This document shows, in pieces, positions 8,553-16,573 of a stretch of DNA of 64,000 nt. The DNA is from Leptospira saintgironsiae (GTDB taxonomy: Bacteria; Spirochaetota; Leptospiria; Leptospirales; Leptospiraceae), in assembly GCF_002811765.1 (NCBI RefSeq), contig NZ_NPDR01000004.1:1-64000 (forward strand), read 5' to 3'. The position numbers and the translations under genes are program-made. Under the pieces are notes generated by a model, which was not told where the DNA came from, made no database searches, and was given only the letters and a program-made list of their open reading frames with translations. Within the stretch, counting starts at the first letter, position 1; each line of letters opens with the position of its first letter.

Positions 8553-10049
8553 ATGATCAAAATTTCTAATCTTCATAAATCTTATACTTCTAACTTGTTG
8601 TTCGATGATCTGAACCTGAGTTTGAATCGGGGCGAAAAGTTGGGTCTTGTAGGGAGAAACGGTCACGGTAAGTCCACTTTGTTTCAGATGATTTTGGGGA
8701 ATGTGGAACCGGATTCTGGTACTATTACTTTTCCGAAGGGTTATAAGATCGGACATTTGCAGCAGCACTTGAAATTTACTAAACCCACTGTTTTGGAAGA
8801 ATGTGCGCTTGGTCTTCCTGAGGGTGAAGAATACGAGACTTGGCAAGTTGAAAAAATTTTGTCAGGTTTGGGTTTTTCGGAAGCTGATCTGGAAAGAAGT
8901 CCGGAAGAATTTTCGGGTGGTTATCAAATCCGAATGAATTTGGCGAAACTTTTAGTGTCCGGTCCCGATTTACTTATGTTAGATGAGCCGAACAACTATT
9001 TAGATATCGTTACTATTCGTTGGCTTGAAGAATTCTTACGCGAGTGGGAAGGTGAGATCATTCTGGTTACTCACGATAGAAGTTTTATGGATAGTGTGGT
9101 GACTCATACTGCGGCGATACATCGTACGAAAGCGATCAAGGTCCAGGGTGATACGGATAAACTTTATAATCAGATCAATCAGGCAGAAGAAATTTACGAA
9201 AGGACTCGTTTGAACGAGGCGAAAAAAAGAAAACAGGAAGAGGTCTTTATCGCTCGATTTAAAGCGAAGGCGAGTTTTGCAAGTCGTGCTCAATCCAGAG
9301 TGAAAAAACTGGAGAAACAAGGTGAGATGAAGGCCTTAGAAGAGATTGAAAGTTTGGAATTATATTTTAACTCTGCACCTTTCGCTGCGAGCCAAATGTT
9401 GTCTGCAGAAAATATTTCTTTCTCTTATTCTGGGCAGGAACCTTTTTTAATTTCTGATTTTTCTCTGAGTGTCGGTAAGAGGGATAGGATTTGCATTATC
9501 GGTAAAAACGGAAAGGGTAAGTCTACTCTTCTTAAACTTCTTGCAGGGGAACTTCAAACAAGTTCCGGAAAGATACAGAAACATCCTGCTTTGAAGGAAG
9601 GTTATTTCGGCCAGACGAATAAACTAAATCTGAATGAGAACGCGACTGTCACTGAAGAAATTATGAGTGCGGATAAGTCTTGCACTGAATGGCTCGCGAG
9701 AACTATCGCAGGCGGACTTATGTTCTCCGATGATATGTCTTTGAAAAAGATCAAAGTTCTTTCTGGTGGTGAGAAGAGTAGGGTGATGCTCGGAAAAATT
9801 TTGGTGACTCCTTGTCATCTTCTGTTTTTGGATGAGCCCACCAACCACTTGGATATGCAATCTTGCGACGCCTTGATCGAGGCCATCGATGAGTTCGAAG
9901 GCTCTCTTATTATGGTAACTCACAACGAGATGCATCTTAGAGCTGTTGCGACCAAGTTGATTGTTTTTGATAATGATACGATTCGGATTTTTGACGGTTC
10001 TTACGAAGACTTCCTCAAGGATGTTGGTTGGTCCGACGAAGACTATTAA
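8553..10049 (+). CDS. ABC-F family ATP-binding protein
   Basis: A soluble protein of 498 residues with two ABC ATPase domains and no membrane segment, the plan of ABC-F proteins that act on ribosomes. Domain 1 has Walker [10 protein letters not shown] (34-42), signature FSGGYQIR and Walker [13 protein letters not shown]; domain 2 has [17 protein letters not shown] and [12 protein letters not shown]. The charged linker between them (about residues 210-270) is the P-site tRNA interaction motif region in the family. It lacks a long C-terminal extension. It could be a translation factor or an antibiotic-resistance type; sequence alone does not decide. The ribosome binding site is weak. Confidence 0.93.
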   Translation: MIKISNLHKSYTSNLLFDDLNLSLNRGEKLGLVGRNGHGKSTLFQMILGNVEPDSGTITFPKGYKIGHLQQHLKFTKPTVLEECALGLPEGEEYETWQVEKILSGLGFSEADLERSPEEFSGGYQIRMNLAKLLVSGPDLLMLDEPNNYLDIVTIRWLEEFLREWEGEIILVTHDRSFMDSVVTHTAAIHRTKAIKVQGDTDKLYNQINQAEEIYERTRLNEAKKRKQEEVFIARFKAKASFASRAQSRVKKLEKQGEMKALEEIESLELYFNSAPFAASQMLSAENISFSYSGQEPFLISDFSLSVGKRDRICIIGKNGKGKSTLLKLLAGELQTSSGKIQKHPALKEGYFGQTNKLNLNENATVTEEIMSADKSCTEWLARTIAGGLMFSDDMSLKKIKVLSGGEKSRVMLGKILVTPCHLLFLDEPTNHLDMQSCDALIEAIDEFEGSLIMVTHNEMHLRAVATKLIVFDNDTIRIFDGSYEDFLKDVGWSDEDY

Positions 10050-10080
10050 GAAAATTTAATATTTTTTATGATTTATTTGG

Positions 10081-10165
10081 GCGGTCCTCCCGCTTTACGG
10101 GAGTCGTGCTGCTTCGGATTCGCTATCGCTCATCCGGGCTTTCGCCCGGACTAAAGTCCTTCGCA
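10081..10165. repeat. Structured GC-rich intergenic element with three hairpins
   Basis: Three successive perfect hairpins occur in 85 nt: CTCCCG/CGGGAG (10087-10103), TCCGGGC/GCCCGGA with a TTTC loop (10133-10150) and GGACT/AGTCC (10148-10159), the last two sharing bases. There is no reading frame. It resembles a dispersed intergenic repeat or a structured RNA downstream of the ABC-F gene; with one copy in the window this is not decided. Confidence 0.5.
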
Positions 10166-10214
10166 TCACTACCGCAGCATTGCTGAATATGGATTCCAAG
10201 TGAAATTGGTATTT

Positions 10215-10230
10215 TGTTGGAGTTCCTACA
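10215..10230. repeat. Short dispersed palindrome, copy 3
   Basis: TGTTGGAGTTCCTACA, a near-perfect palindrome, located between the hairpin element at 10081 and the stem-loop at 10242. Confidence 0.55.
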
Positions 10231-10241
10231 GGAAATAGAAG

Positions 10242-10278
10242 GGGCCCCCACCCTAGTCCGGGTGGTGGAGGAGGGCCC
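10242..10278. repeat. GC-rich stem-loop
   Basis: The outer arms GGGCCC (10242-10247 and 10273-10278) and inner arms CCACCC/GGGTGG (10248-10253 and 10260-10265) form an imperfect but very GC-rich hairpin around TAGTCC. No T-run follows. Together with its neighbours it fills the 340-nt gene-free region 10050-10389, which contains only repeats. Confidence 0.5.
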
Positions 10279-10343
10279 GTGGGAGAAGCAGTTCCCCTTT
10301 ATCACAATTTCACATTTCCCTCAATTACTATTTCTTTCCGAAC

Positions 10344-10363
10344 TTTGTAGGAGCTCCTACAAA
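10344..10363. repeat. Short dispersed palindrome, copy 4 (perfect)
   Basis: TTTGTAGGAGCTCCTACAAA is a perfect 20-bp palindrome and the best member of the family seen in this window. It lies 26 nt from the 3' end of the YdcZ-type gene and could form its transcript-end hairpin. Confidence 0.65.
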
Positions 10364-10389
10364 ATCTTGAATAAAAGTTAATTTCCAAA

Positions 10390-10845
10390 TCACCCTTTTC
10401 TAACTAACCAGGCGCTCACGACCAATAATCCTAAGCCGATCATCTTTTGAACTGAGATCGGTTTTTCAGGAAATCCTAATACTCCCCATTTTTCTAATAA
10501 GATAGAAGTTACTACTTGGCCTAATAAAAATAAAGCGATCCAACTCGTAGCTCCTATCTTAGGCGCAAAAACTAAAGAAGAAGTAACTACGATAGCTCCT
10601 AAAAATCCTCCGATCCAGATCCACCATGGTTGGTCTTTGATTGTTTGTACGATGAATGCGGTAGATTTCATTTCTCCCAAGGCGAAAGTTATGATCCCTA
10701 ATGCGATGGTTCCTACGAAAAATGAAATCGTGGAAGCAAGCCATGGACTTTCTATATTTTTTCCAAGTATGGAATTGATGCCTGGTTGTATGGACATGGC
10801 GAGCCCGGAAAGAAGAGCGAAGATTACCGGTAATAATAGATTCAT
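10390..10845 (-). CDS. DMT-type small membrane transporter (YdcZ/DUF606 family)
   Basis: 151 residues with five hydrophobic helices, including the family's N-terminal SIQPGINSILGK loop after helix 1 and a GATSWIALFLLGQ segment later. DUF606 proteins are half-size members of the drug/metabolite transporter superfamily. The start codon is 9 nt from the stop of the DNA-repair gene upstream on the same strand, so the two are probably co-transcribed. Substrate unknown. Confidence 0.88.
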   Translation of the reverse strand: MNLLLPVIFALLSGLAMSIQPGINSILGKNIESPWLASTISFFVGTIALGIITFALGEMKSTAFIVQTIKDQPWWIWIGGFLGAIVVTSSLVFAPKIGATSWIALFLLGQVVTSILLEKWGVLGFPEKPISVQKMIGLGLLVVSAWLVRKG

Positions 10846-10854
10846 ACGTTGATA

Positions 10855-11994
10855 TTAGATTGCCCGTGTTTTTTTGCGAGCCGTTTGAGGATGAGTAACT
10901 TTAAATTCTACCTTTGCTTTTGTTTCGCCATTCACAATGATTTCCAATTTATGAATTCCTGGAGAATGTATTCTGGTAGTCATTTGTTGGAATGATTGTT
11001 TTCTTTCATAAACTTTTGTTTCTTTGGGAGAAAATTCTCTTTCTTCTATTTGAAATACTTTTACGGAAAATTTTCCGGAAGGTTTTAGATAATGTATTTT
11101 GGACTCCAATCTGTAAAGTGTAGGTTCTTTTGCTTCTGACAACATTTGAAATTTATAAATTAGATATTTCCCGATTTCTACAGTTTTAGGTTGGAGTTCC
11201 AACTTTGAAATTTTTGCAGATTTACTTTTTGGGAATCCGAATATAGAAAGTGTATCAGAGTTACCTTGTTTTAATAAACCTCTAAGCGCATGTTTTAATA
11301 AAAAATCTGTGTTTTTGGATTTACCCATCCATTTTTTTGCGATTGAAATCACTAAGTCAGGATGATCTTTAGAAATATCATTTAAATGGTTGGCCACACT
11401 TCTACGGACCACTTCATCTGGATCGTTTTTTAAATTTTCTAAAATCTGCAGAGTTTTTTTAGGATCTTTTTTTAATCCGGGGATTCCTTTTCCCCAAGGT
11501 AATCTTGGACGTGAACCTTCACTTGCTAATCTTCTTGTTCCTGGGTGAGAATGTTTGGACCATTCTAACATTTTTTTCCAAGTGATATCTGGGTGTCGGA
11601 TCAAAAACTCTCGTATAGAAAATTCACAAGAGATGATCTGTGTGATCTTCTCCATACAATGTAAGGATTTTTCAGGATAATCGATGCCTGAAATTTCTAC
11701 TACTTCTCCTAAAAAGATAATATAAAATCTTTGGGTTCCTGGGAATTTTTTCTCAAGAGCATTCGAAATTTTTAATAAAGGAGAGACTGCTTTTGGGAAT
11801 GGTTTGGGAAGAGAATTCGATAGGACTTCTGCAATTCTTTTGATCCTTTGTTTGAGTTCTAATATTTTCCAATCTTTAAGTTTGATCTCTTGGACCCAAT
11901 CTTCAGGTCGTTTATGAGATAATACTGAGGAGAATTGGGTCCCTATCTCTAAGAGGGCCTTGTCATCATAAAAGTTCTTAAGAGCTTCCGCCAT
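10855..11994 (-). CDS. DNA alkylation repair protein, AlkC/AlkD-like HEAT-repeat glycosylase
   Basis: A 379-residue protein of the DNA_alkylation superfamily. Residues about 100-260 form HEAT-like helical repeats, including RRLASEGSRPRLPWG and DEVVRRSVANHLNDIS, segments conserved in the family. The last 110 residues are beta-rich and end in HKLEIIVNGETKAKVEF, consistent with the Ig-like C-terminal domain of AlkC enzymes. Such proteins excise N3- and N7-alkylated purines without flipping the base. It is divergent from an HTH_42 family gene (12168) that also belongs to a DNA glycosylase superfamily, suggesting a shared alkylation-damage role. Catalytic residues were not assigned individually. 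Confidence 0.85.
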   Translation of the reverse strand: MAEALKNFYDDKALLEIGTQFSSVLSHKRPEDWVQEIKLKDWKILELKQRIKRIAEVLSNSLPKPFPKAVSPLLKISNALEKKFPGTQRFYIIFLGEVVEISGIDYPEKSLHCMEKITQIISCEFSIREFLIRHPDITWKKMLEWSKHSHPGTRRLASEGSRPRLPWGKGIPGLKKDPKKTLQILENLKNDPDEVVRRSVANHLNDISKDHPDLVISIAKKWMGKSKNTDFLLKHALRGLLKQGNSDTLSIFGFPKSKSAKISKLELQPKTVEIGKYLIYKFQMLSEAKEPTLYRLESKIHYLKPSGKFSVKVFQIEEREFSPKETKVYERKQSFQQMTTRIHSPGIHKLEIIVNGETKAKVEFKVTHPQTARKKTRAI

Positions 11995-12080
11995 AAACTT
12001 TGTTATGATTCATTTCTTAGTTCAGATAGGTAGTATTTTTCATCATTCAATCTGTAAAAGTCTTGATGCTTGTAAAAATA

Positions 12081-12124
12081 TTTACTATCGATACTTGCGT
12101 CGGTTTATTTTTATAGATAGTAAA
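12081..12124. promoter_or_regulatory. Inverted repeat between the divergent repair genes
   Basis: TTTACTATC (12081-12089) and GATAGTAAA (12116-12124) are perfect 9-bp complements 26 nt apart, with a TATCGATA palindrome inside. A TTGCGT (12095-12100) and TAGTAA (12118-12123) 17 nt apart could be the promoter of the gene at 12168. A regulator or shared damage-response control is possible but unproven. Confidence 0.4.
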
Positions 12125-12167
12125 ATGATTTCCGAAAATTCACATTTTATAGATTAGATTAACTTAC

Positions 12168-13241
12168 GTGAATATTTCATTAACAAGATTGAAACATCTA
12201 CATGTTTCGAGTTCTCAATATTCTTCTGCCGAAAAGGTGTTAGAAGCTTTGGGCGCTATCCAAGGCCAGGATTATGCTGCATCTAAATGGGCAATAGGAC
12301 TTAGGGCTCCTAGTTTAAAAGAAGAAGATATTGAGTCTGCATTCTTGGATAAAAAGATCATCCGATCTTGGCCCCTGAGAGGAACATTACATGTGGTTTC
12401 TGCCAAAGATATTTATTGGTTATTAGATTTATTAGGTCCTCCTACAATCTCTAAATACTCGGCTCATTACAAAAAGATAGAATTGGATACTAAGGTATTA
12501 AAAAAATGTTATTCTATTCTTTCCAAAAATCTTTCGAACCAAAACTTTCTTACCAGAAAAGAAATATCTTCTATTTTAGAAAAGTCTGGGATTACCACAA
12601 ATACAACCAGATTATCTCATATTTTACAAAGAGCAGGTTTGGAAGGTTTGGTCTGCTTTGGCCCAAGAAGGGATAAAGATTTTACTTATACATTGATCGA
12701 AGAGTGGATCCCAAAAATCAAAAGAGTTAAAAAGCAAAAAGAAGAATCTCTCTACGATATCACTAAAAAGTATTTTGATACTAGGGCTCCGGCGACCTTG
12801 GCAGATTTTGTTTGGTGGTCTGGATTGAATTTAAAAGATGCGAAGACTGGTATAGAAAGTCTTGGTTCAAAATTGATTAGTTTTCAAAAGGACGATCAGA
12901 CTTATTACGCTTCTAAAAAGATGGATATAGTAGAGAATAATTCTGATACATTATTTCTTCTTCCTGCGTTCGATGAGTTCTTATTAGCCTATACGGATCG
13001 CAGAGATTGTATGGATCCACCTCCTAAAAGGCTTTTAACTCCTGCAGATGATCTTTTTAGACCTACATTGGTTATAAATGGTTGGGTAAGCGGGATTTGG
13101 CAAAGAGAATTTAAAAAGGAAGATGTTATACTAAAAGTAAATCCTTACAAACCCCTAAATACAAATTTTAAAAAGAAATTGAAAAAGGCAGCGGAAGAAT
13201 ATGCTTCTTTTCTTGGGAAAAATCTAATCTTAGAAGTTTAG
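12168..13241 (+). CDS. HTH_42 (AlkZ/YcaQ superfamily) winged-helix DNA glycosylase-like protein
   Basis: A 357-residue protein of the winged-helix superfamily that includes E. coli YcaQ and Streptomyces AlkZ, which unhook DNA interstrand crosslinks or remove bulky alkyl adducts. The segment IQGQDYAASKWAIGLR carries Q32-x-Q34, matching the QxQ catalytic motif reported for AlkZ-type members rather than the QxD of YcaQ. The conserved RSWPLRGTLHVV block (about 67-78) and the C-terminal LLPAFDEFLLAYTDR segment are present. It starts with GTG; no closer ATG exists and the ribosome binding site is poor. It is divergent from the AlkC-like gene. Specificity is inferred. Confidence 0.83.
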   Translation: MNISLTRLKHLHVSSSQYSSAEKVLEALGAIQGQDYAASKWAIGLRAPSLKEEDIESAFLDKKIIRSWPLRGTLHVVSAKDIYWLLDLLGPPTISKYSAHYKKIELDTKVLKKCYSILSKNLSNQNFLTRKEISSILEKSGITTNTTRLSHILQRAGLEGLVCFGPRRDKDFTYTLIEEWIPKIKRVKKQKEESLYDITKKYFDTRAPATLADFVWWSGLNLKDAKTGIESLGSKLISFQKDDQTYYASKKMDIVENNSDTLFLLPAFDEFLLAYTDRRDCMDPPPKRLLTPADDLFRPTLVINGWVSGIWQREFKKEDVILKVNPYKPLNTNFKKKLKKAAEEYASFLGKNLILEV

Positions 13242-13242
13242 T

Positions 13243-14091
13243 TTAATCTGAGAACTCTATTAATAATTTATGAATTAGATCATAGTTTTTCCAAGGCAGA
13301 AAATGTCCCTCTTTTCGTAGGAGATAAGTTTTTGTTTCTGTGAAAAAATTTTTCTGAATAAATTCCAGATTTTTTGGATCCACAAGTCCGTCTTCTTCTC
13401 CTTGGATTACAATTGTTTTGGCTTTAATCTTTTTCCATTCTGGGATTAAATTTTTCAACTGTTCCTTTAAGGGCAACATTTCAGAATTACTATGAGTCCA
13501 TTCTTCAGGTAAGATCCAGCCTGCAATCCAGGTATCAGCGATCCTGTTATACCATTTTATTTCCTCTGTTTCTGGGTCCATGGCGGCCGCTAACAAAAAT
13601 AGATATTGAAACTTTTCGGGAGAAATTGCAGCCATTCTTGCCGCGACTGGACCTCCATAAGAATGTCCTAATATAGAAATTGATTTTTTCCCTTTTTGTG
13701 TTTCAGGAAGTTTTGATAAAGTTCCTAAAATTTTCTCTGCTTGATCATTAACATTTGCAATTGTCTCAGGAGATTTTCCAAAACCTGGACGGTCTAGGGC
13801 AAGCATACAATAGATTTTTAATAATTCAGGATCTTTTAAGTATTTGAGATAATTTGACCAAGTCCCAGGAGATCCATGAATGAATATGAGGACTTTTGTC
13901 TTCTCTGGTTTACATCCTGTGCTAACCCAATGAACCGGAGTTTCTTCCTTTTTGTTTTGGATGAAGTGTTCTTGGTAGAATGTATCGGATTCTTTGAGTT
14001 TCTGGAAGGCTTTATCTTCTTCCATACTCATTTCTTCGTAGCTGCTGCAAGAAAGAACTAAGGATAGAAGAAGAAGTATCGACGTTTTCAT
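13243..14091 (-). CDS. Alpha/beta hydrolase, predicted lipoprotein
   Basis: 282 residues. The signal sequence ends in LVLSC (Cys15), a good lipobox, so the enzyme should be anchored in the envelope. The fold is recognisable from the oxyanion segment HGSPGTWSNY (about 71-80), nucleophile elbow GHSYGGP (Ser at about 144), the acidic GEEDGLVDP loop near residue 232 and the catalytic-type His in EGHFLPW near 262. It could be an esterase, lipase or lactonase. It is convergent with the repair gene at 12168 with one base between stop codons. Confidence 0.88.
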   Translation of the reverse strand: MKTSILLLLSLVLSCSSYEEMSMEEDKAFQKLKESDTFYQEHFIQNKKEETPVHWVSTGCKPEKTKVLIFIHGSPGTWSNYLKYLKDPELLKIYCMLALDRPGFGKSPETIANVNDQAEKILGTLSKLPETQKGKKSISILGHSYGGPVAARMAAISPEKFQYLFLLAAAMDPETEEIKWYNRIADTWIAGWILPEEWTHSNSEMLPLKEQLKNLIPEWKKIKAKTIVIQGEEDGLVDPKNLEFIQKNFFTETKTYLLRKEGHFLPWKNYDLIHKLLIEFSD

Positions 14092-14160
14092 AAACTAAAT
14101 TCGACAAGGACTACATATTAGTTCGTCCTATCTTGGAATTGTTACGACGAACTGGATTTT

Positions 14161-14895
14161 TTATACGAAGATTTTGACTAGTAAAAAGATCCCAAAGTTT
14201 GCTCCGAATACAATATAGAAAAATAGTGGAGGAGAAGGTTCCATTTGTTTGTCTATTGCCTTGTTCAGACTTGTTTTGATAATTTCTTCTAAGACGGAAA
14301 TGTCTTGTGTTCCTTTTTGTTCATAAGCAGCAGCTACTTCTTCTGCGAATTCAGCAATTCGGATCTTTTTCAAGAAGGTTTGTAAAATGAAACGTAGAAC
14401 CTTGGGCCAGTTTTCCTTCTCCTGTAAGAACGTAGGCAGGTCTTTAAGTTTAGAAGAGATAAACTTACCCCAGTTATCAATCTTTTCAGATCCAACTCTC
14501 TTTTTGATCATTTCGGAAAGAGTTTCGGAAACATTGTCTGTGAACCAGGTTTTGTTTTCAGAGACCAAATTGCCTAATTCTCTTCCTAAAAGATATTTTT
14601 TGATCCCGAGGAAATAGAGAAAAGGGAATACGAATGCAAATCCGATTACCAGAAGAACGATAGGCCAGAGTTCTAAGACTATTACGATTAATGCAAGTAT
14701 TGCTCCTATTCCCCCAGCTCTCGCGATAGGCATCGGTCCTAAGTCGGACGTGACACTTTTCATTTCAGGAAAACAGAATGCTAATAGGAATAGATTAAAA
14801 ATGAATCCAAGAAAGAGCGCTATGGAAGAAAGTAAAAATATCTTTGCAGAACTTTTGACTGCAGTTTTTACGAATGTTCCGATCTCTTCTTTCAT
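14161..14895 (-). CDS. Hypothetical multi-pass membrane protein
   Basis: 244 residues from the ATG at 14895, which has GGAGAAATATTA just upstream; an in-frame upstream codon at 14940 is less likely. Hydrophobic segments lie at about residues 18-40, 60-95 and 222-242, with a central charged helical region (about 100-215) rich in Lys and Glu that should be cytoplasmic. No domain recognised. It lies between the proline catabolism operon and the hydrolase lipoprotein on the same strand. Confidence 0.75.
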   Translation of the reverse strand: MKEEIGTFVKTAVKSSAKIFLLSSIALFLGFIFNLFLLAFCFPEMKSVTSDLGPMPIARAGGIGAILALIVIVLELWPIVLLVIGFAFVFPFLYFLGIKKYLLGRELGNLVSENKTWFTDNVSETLSEMIKKRVGSEKIDNWGKFISSKLKDLPTFLQEKENWPKVLRFILQTFLKKIRIAEFAEEVAAAYEQKGTQDISVLEEIIKTSLNKAIDKQMEPSPPLFFYIVFGANFGIFLLVKIFV

Positions 14896-14992
14896 TAATA
14901 TTTCTCCGGAAATGTATTTCTTATTAATAACGGATGACACTTCTCTTTTTTGAGCGTATTCGGCATAGAATCAAGAAAAAAAGAAGAAGGTC

Positions 14993-16573
14993 CTAAGTTT
15001 CCGGAATAAACCCTCTGCGCATTGTATTCTCAGTGATGCTGATCGGTTCTAAAAATTGTTTTATATAATCTGGGCCGCCTGCTTTTGCTCCTACACCTGA
15101 AAGTTTATAACCTCCGAATGGTTGTCTATCTACTACTGCTCCAGTGATCCCTCTATTGATATACAAGTTGCCAACTTCAAATTTTTCCTTTGCATATTGT
15201 ATATTCTTCGGGTTTCTCGAAAAAATCCCGCCTGTGAGAGCATAATCCACGTTATTCGCTATTTTAATTGCATCTTCAAAATTTTTGGCTTTGAATAAGG
15301 TAACATAAGGTCCGAAAAATTCTGTTTGTCCTAAGGGAGATGTTGGATCGTCGCTTTCGAAAACAATAGGTTCCACAAAATGGCCTGTGTGTTTTTGATC
15401 TTCTTCTATTTTCAATTTGCTTAAAATTTTAGAAGAGAATTGAGAGGCAATTGTATCTAATCTTGTTTTGGATTCTGAATCTATAACCGGTCCAACTTTT
15501 ACAGAAGGATCTTCTGGTAATCCAGGTTTTAAGGATTGTAGTGCATCTATAAATCTGTTTTTGAATATATCGTATTTAGATTCCAAAAGTATAATTCTTG
15601 AAAGTGCACTACACTTCTGTCCCTGGAATCCGAATGCAGATTGTATAGATGCGATCACTGCTTCGTCCAGATCCGCGTCTTCATCCACGATTAGGGCGTT
15701 TTTGCCTCCCATTTCGGCAACTACCTTCTTTACGAATTTTAGATTTTGGGAGGCTGCTTCTCGGATCATTCCTAATCCTACTGCTCTGGAACCTGTAAAA
15801 TTGATCGTATGTATTTCTGGATGTTTTACTAAATAAGCTCCAATCTCTTCTCCTTTTCCTGGTAAAAAATGAAGCGCAGAAGATGGAATACCTGCTTCTA
15901 TTAATATATTAAAAAGTTTGAATGCAATTGCGGAAGATTGTTCTGCCGGTTTCATGATGACCGGATTTCCAGCGACCAACGGTGCTACTGTCATTCCACA
16001 TAATATCGCCAAAGGGAAATTCCATGGAGCGACTACTAAGGTGACACCTCTCGGTATATATGTATAAATATTTTCTTCTCCCAATAGGTCTCTTTTTCTG
16101 GGTTGGAAAATATATTCTGCTTCTTTTGCATAAAAATCGCAAAAGTCGATTGCTTCTGCGATTTCTGCGTCTATGTCTTTGATTCCTTTTCCTACTTCTA
16201 AAGACATCAAAGCGGTAAGTTCTGCTTTTTGGGAGCGTAGAAGGTTTGCTGCCTTTTTTAAAAATCCGATTCGTATATCAGGTTTTGTATTTTTCCATGT
16301 TTCAAAAAATTGCACCGAGTCTTTGGTTGCTTCTTCTGCGTCTGTTATGGAAGCGTAATGTATATCTGCGATTTTTTCTGATGTATTTGCTGGATTTAAA
16401 GCAGGGACTATTAAGGAAGATTTTTTTGTTTTTCCTGAGATGATGGGGAAAACTTGAATTGGGAATTCTTTTCGGATAGAAACGAATCCTTTATTTAAAA
16501 TGGATCTTTCTTCTTCTTTTGAAAAGTCTCTTAAGGTTTCATTTTGAAAATCAGGATTATTATGAAAGTTCAT
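14993..16573 (-). CDS. pruA: L-glutamate gamma-semialdehyde dehydrogenase (P5C dehydrogenase)
   Basis: A 526-residue aldehyde dehydrogenase that oxidises glutamate semialdehyde, the product of proline oxidation, to glutamate with NAD+. The family landmarks are present: PWNFPLAI (about 183-190), the NAD site FTGSRAVG (259-266), catalytic Glu287 in VVAEMGGKN and nucleophile Cys321 in GFQGQKCSALSR. It resembles the C-terminal half of PutA. Its start overlaps the proline dehydrogenase stop by 4 nt, so the two are translationally coupled and complete the pathway together. Confidence 0.92.
   Translation of the reverse strand: MNFHNNPDFQNETLRDFSKEEERSILNKGFVSIRKEFPIQVFPIISGKTKKSSLIVPALNPANTSEKIADIHYASITDAEEATKDSVQFFETWKNTKPDIRIGFLKKAANLLRSQKAELTALMSLEVGKGIKDIDAEIAEAIDFCDFYAKEAEYIFQPRKRDLLGEENIYTYIPRGVTLVVAPWNFPLAILCGMTVAPLVAGNPVIMKPAEQSSAIAFKLFNILIEAGIPSSALHFLPGKGEEIGAYLVKHPEIHTINFTGSRAVGLGMIREAASQNLKFVKKVVAEMGGKNALIVDEDADLDEAVIASIQSAFGFQGQKCSALSRIILLESKYDIFKNRFIDALQSLKPGLPEDPSVKVGPVIDSESKTRLDTIASQFSSKILSKLKIEEDQKHTGHFVEPIVFESDDPTSPLGQTEFFGPYVTLFKAKNFEDAIKIANNVDYALTGGIFSRNPKNIQYAKEKFEVGNLYINRGITGAVVDRQPFGGYKLSGVGAKAGGPDYIKQFLEPISITENTMRRGFIPET

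Noticed and set aside
10123..10305. Small minus-strand frame of 60 codons in the repeat-rich gap
   Set aside because: It consists of hairpin and palindrome sequence and is not a plausible gene.
10050..10389. Possible CRISPR array or rRNA fragment in the repeat-rich gap
   Set aside because: The repeats are inverted and unequal, without regularly spaced direct repeats, and no rRNA-conserved segment is visible.
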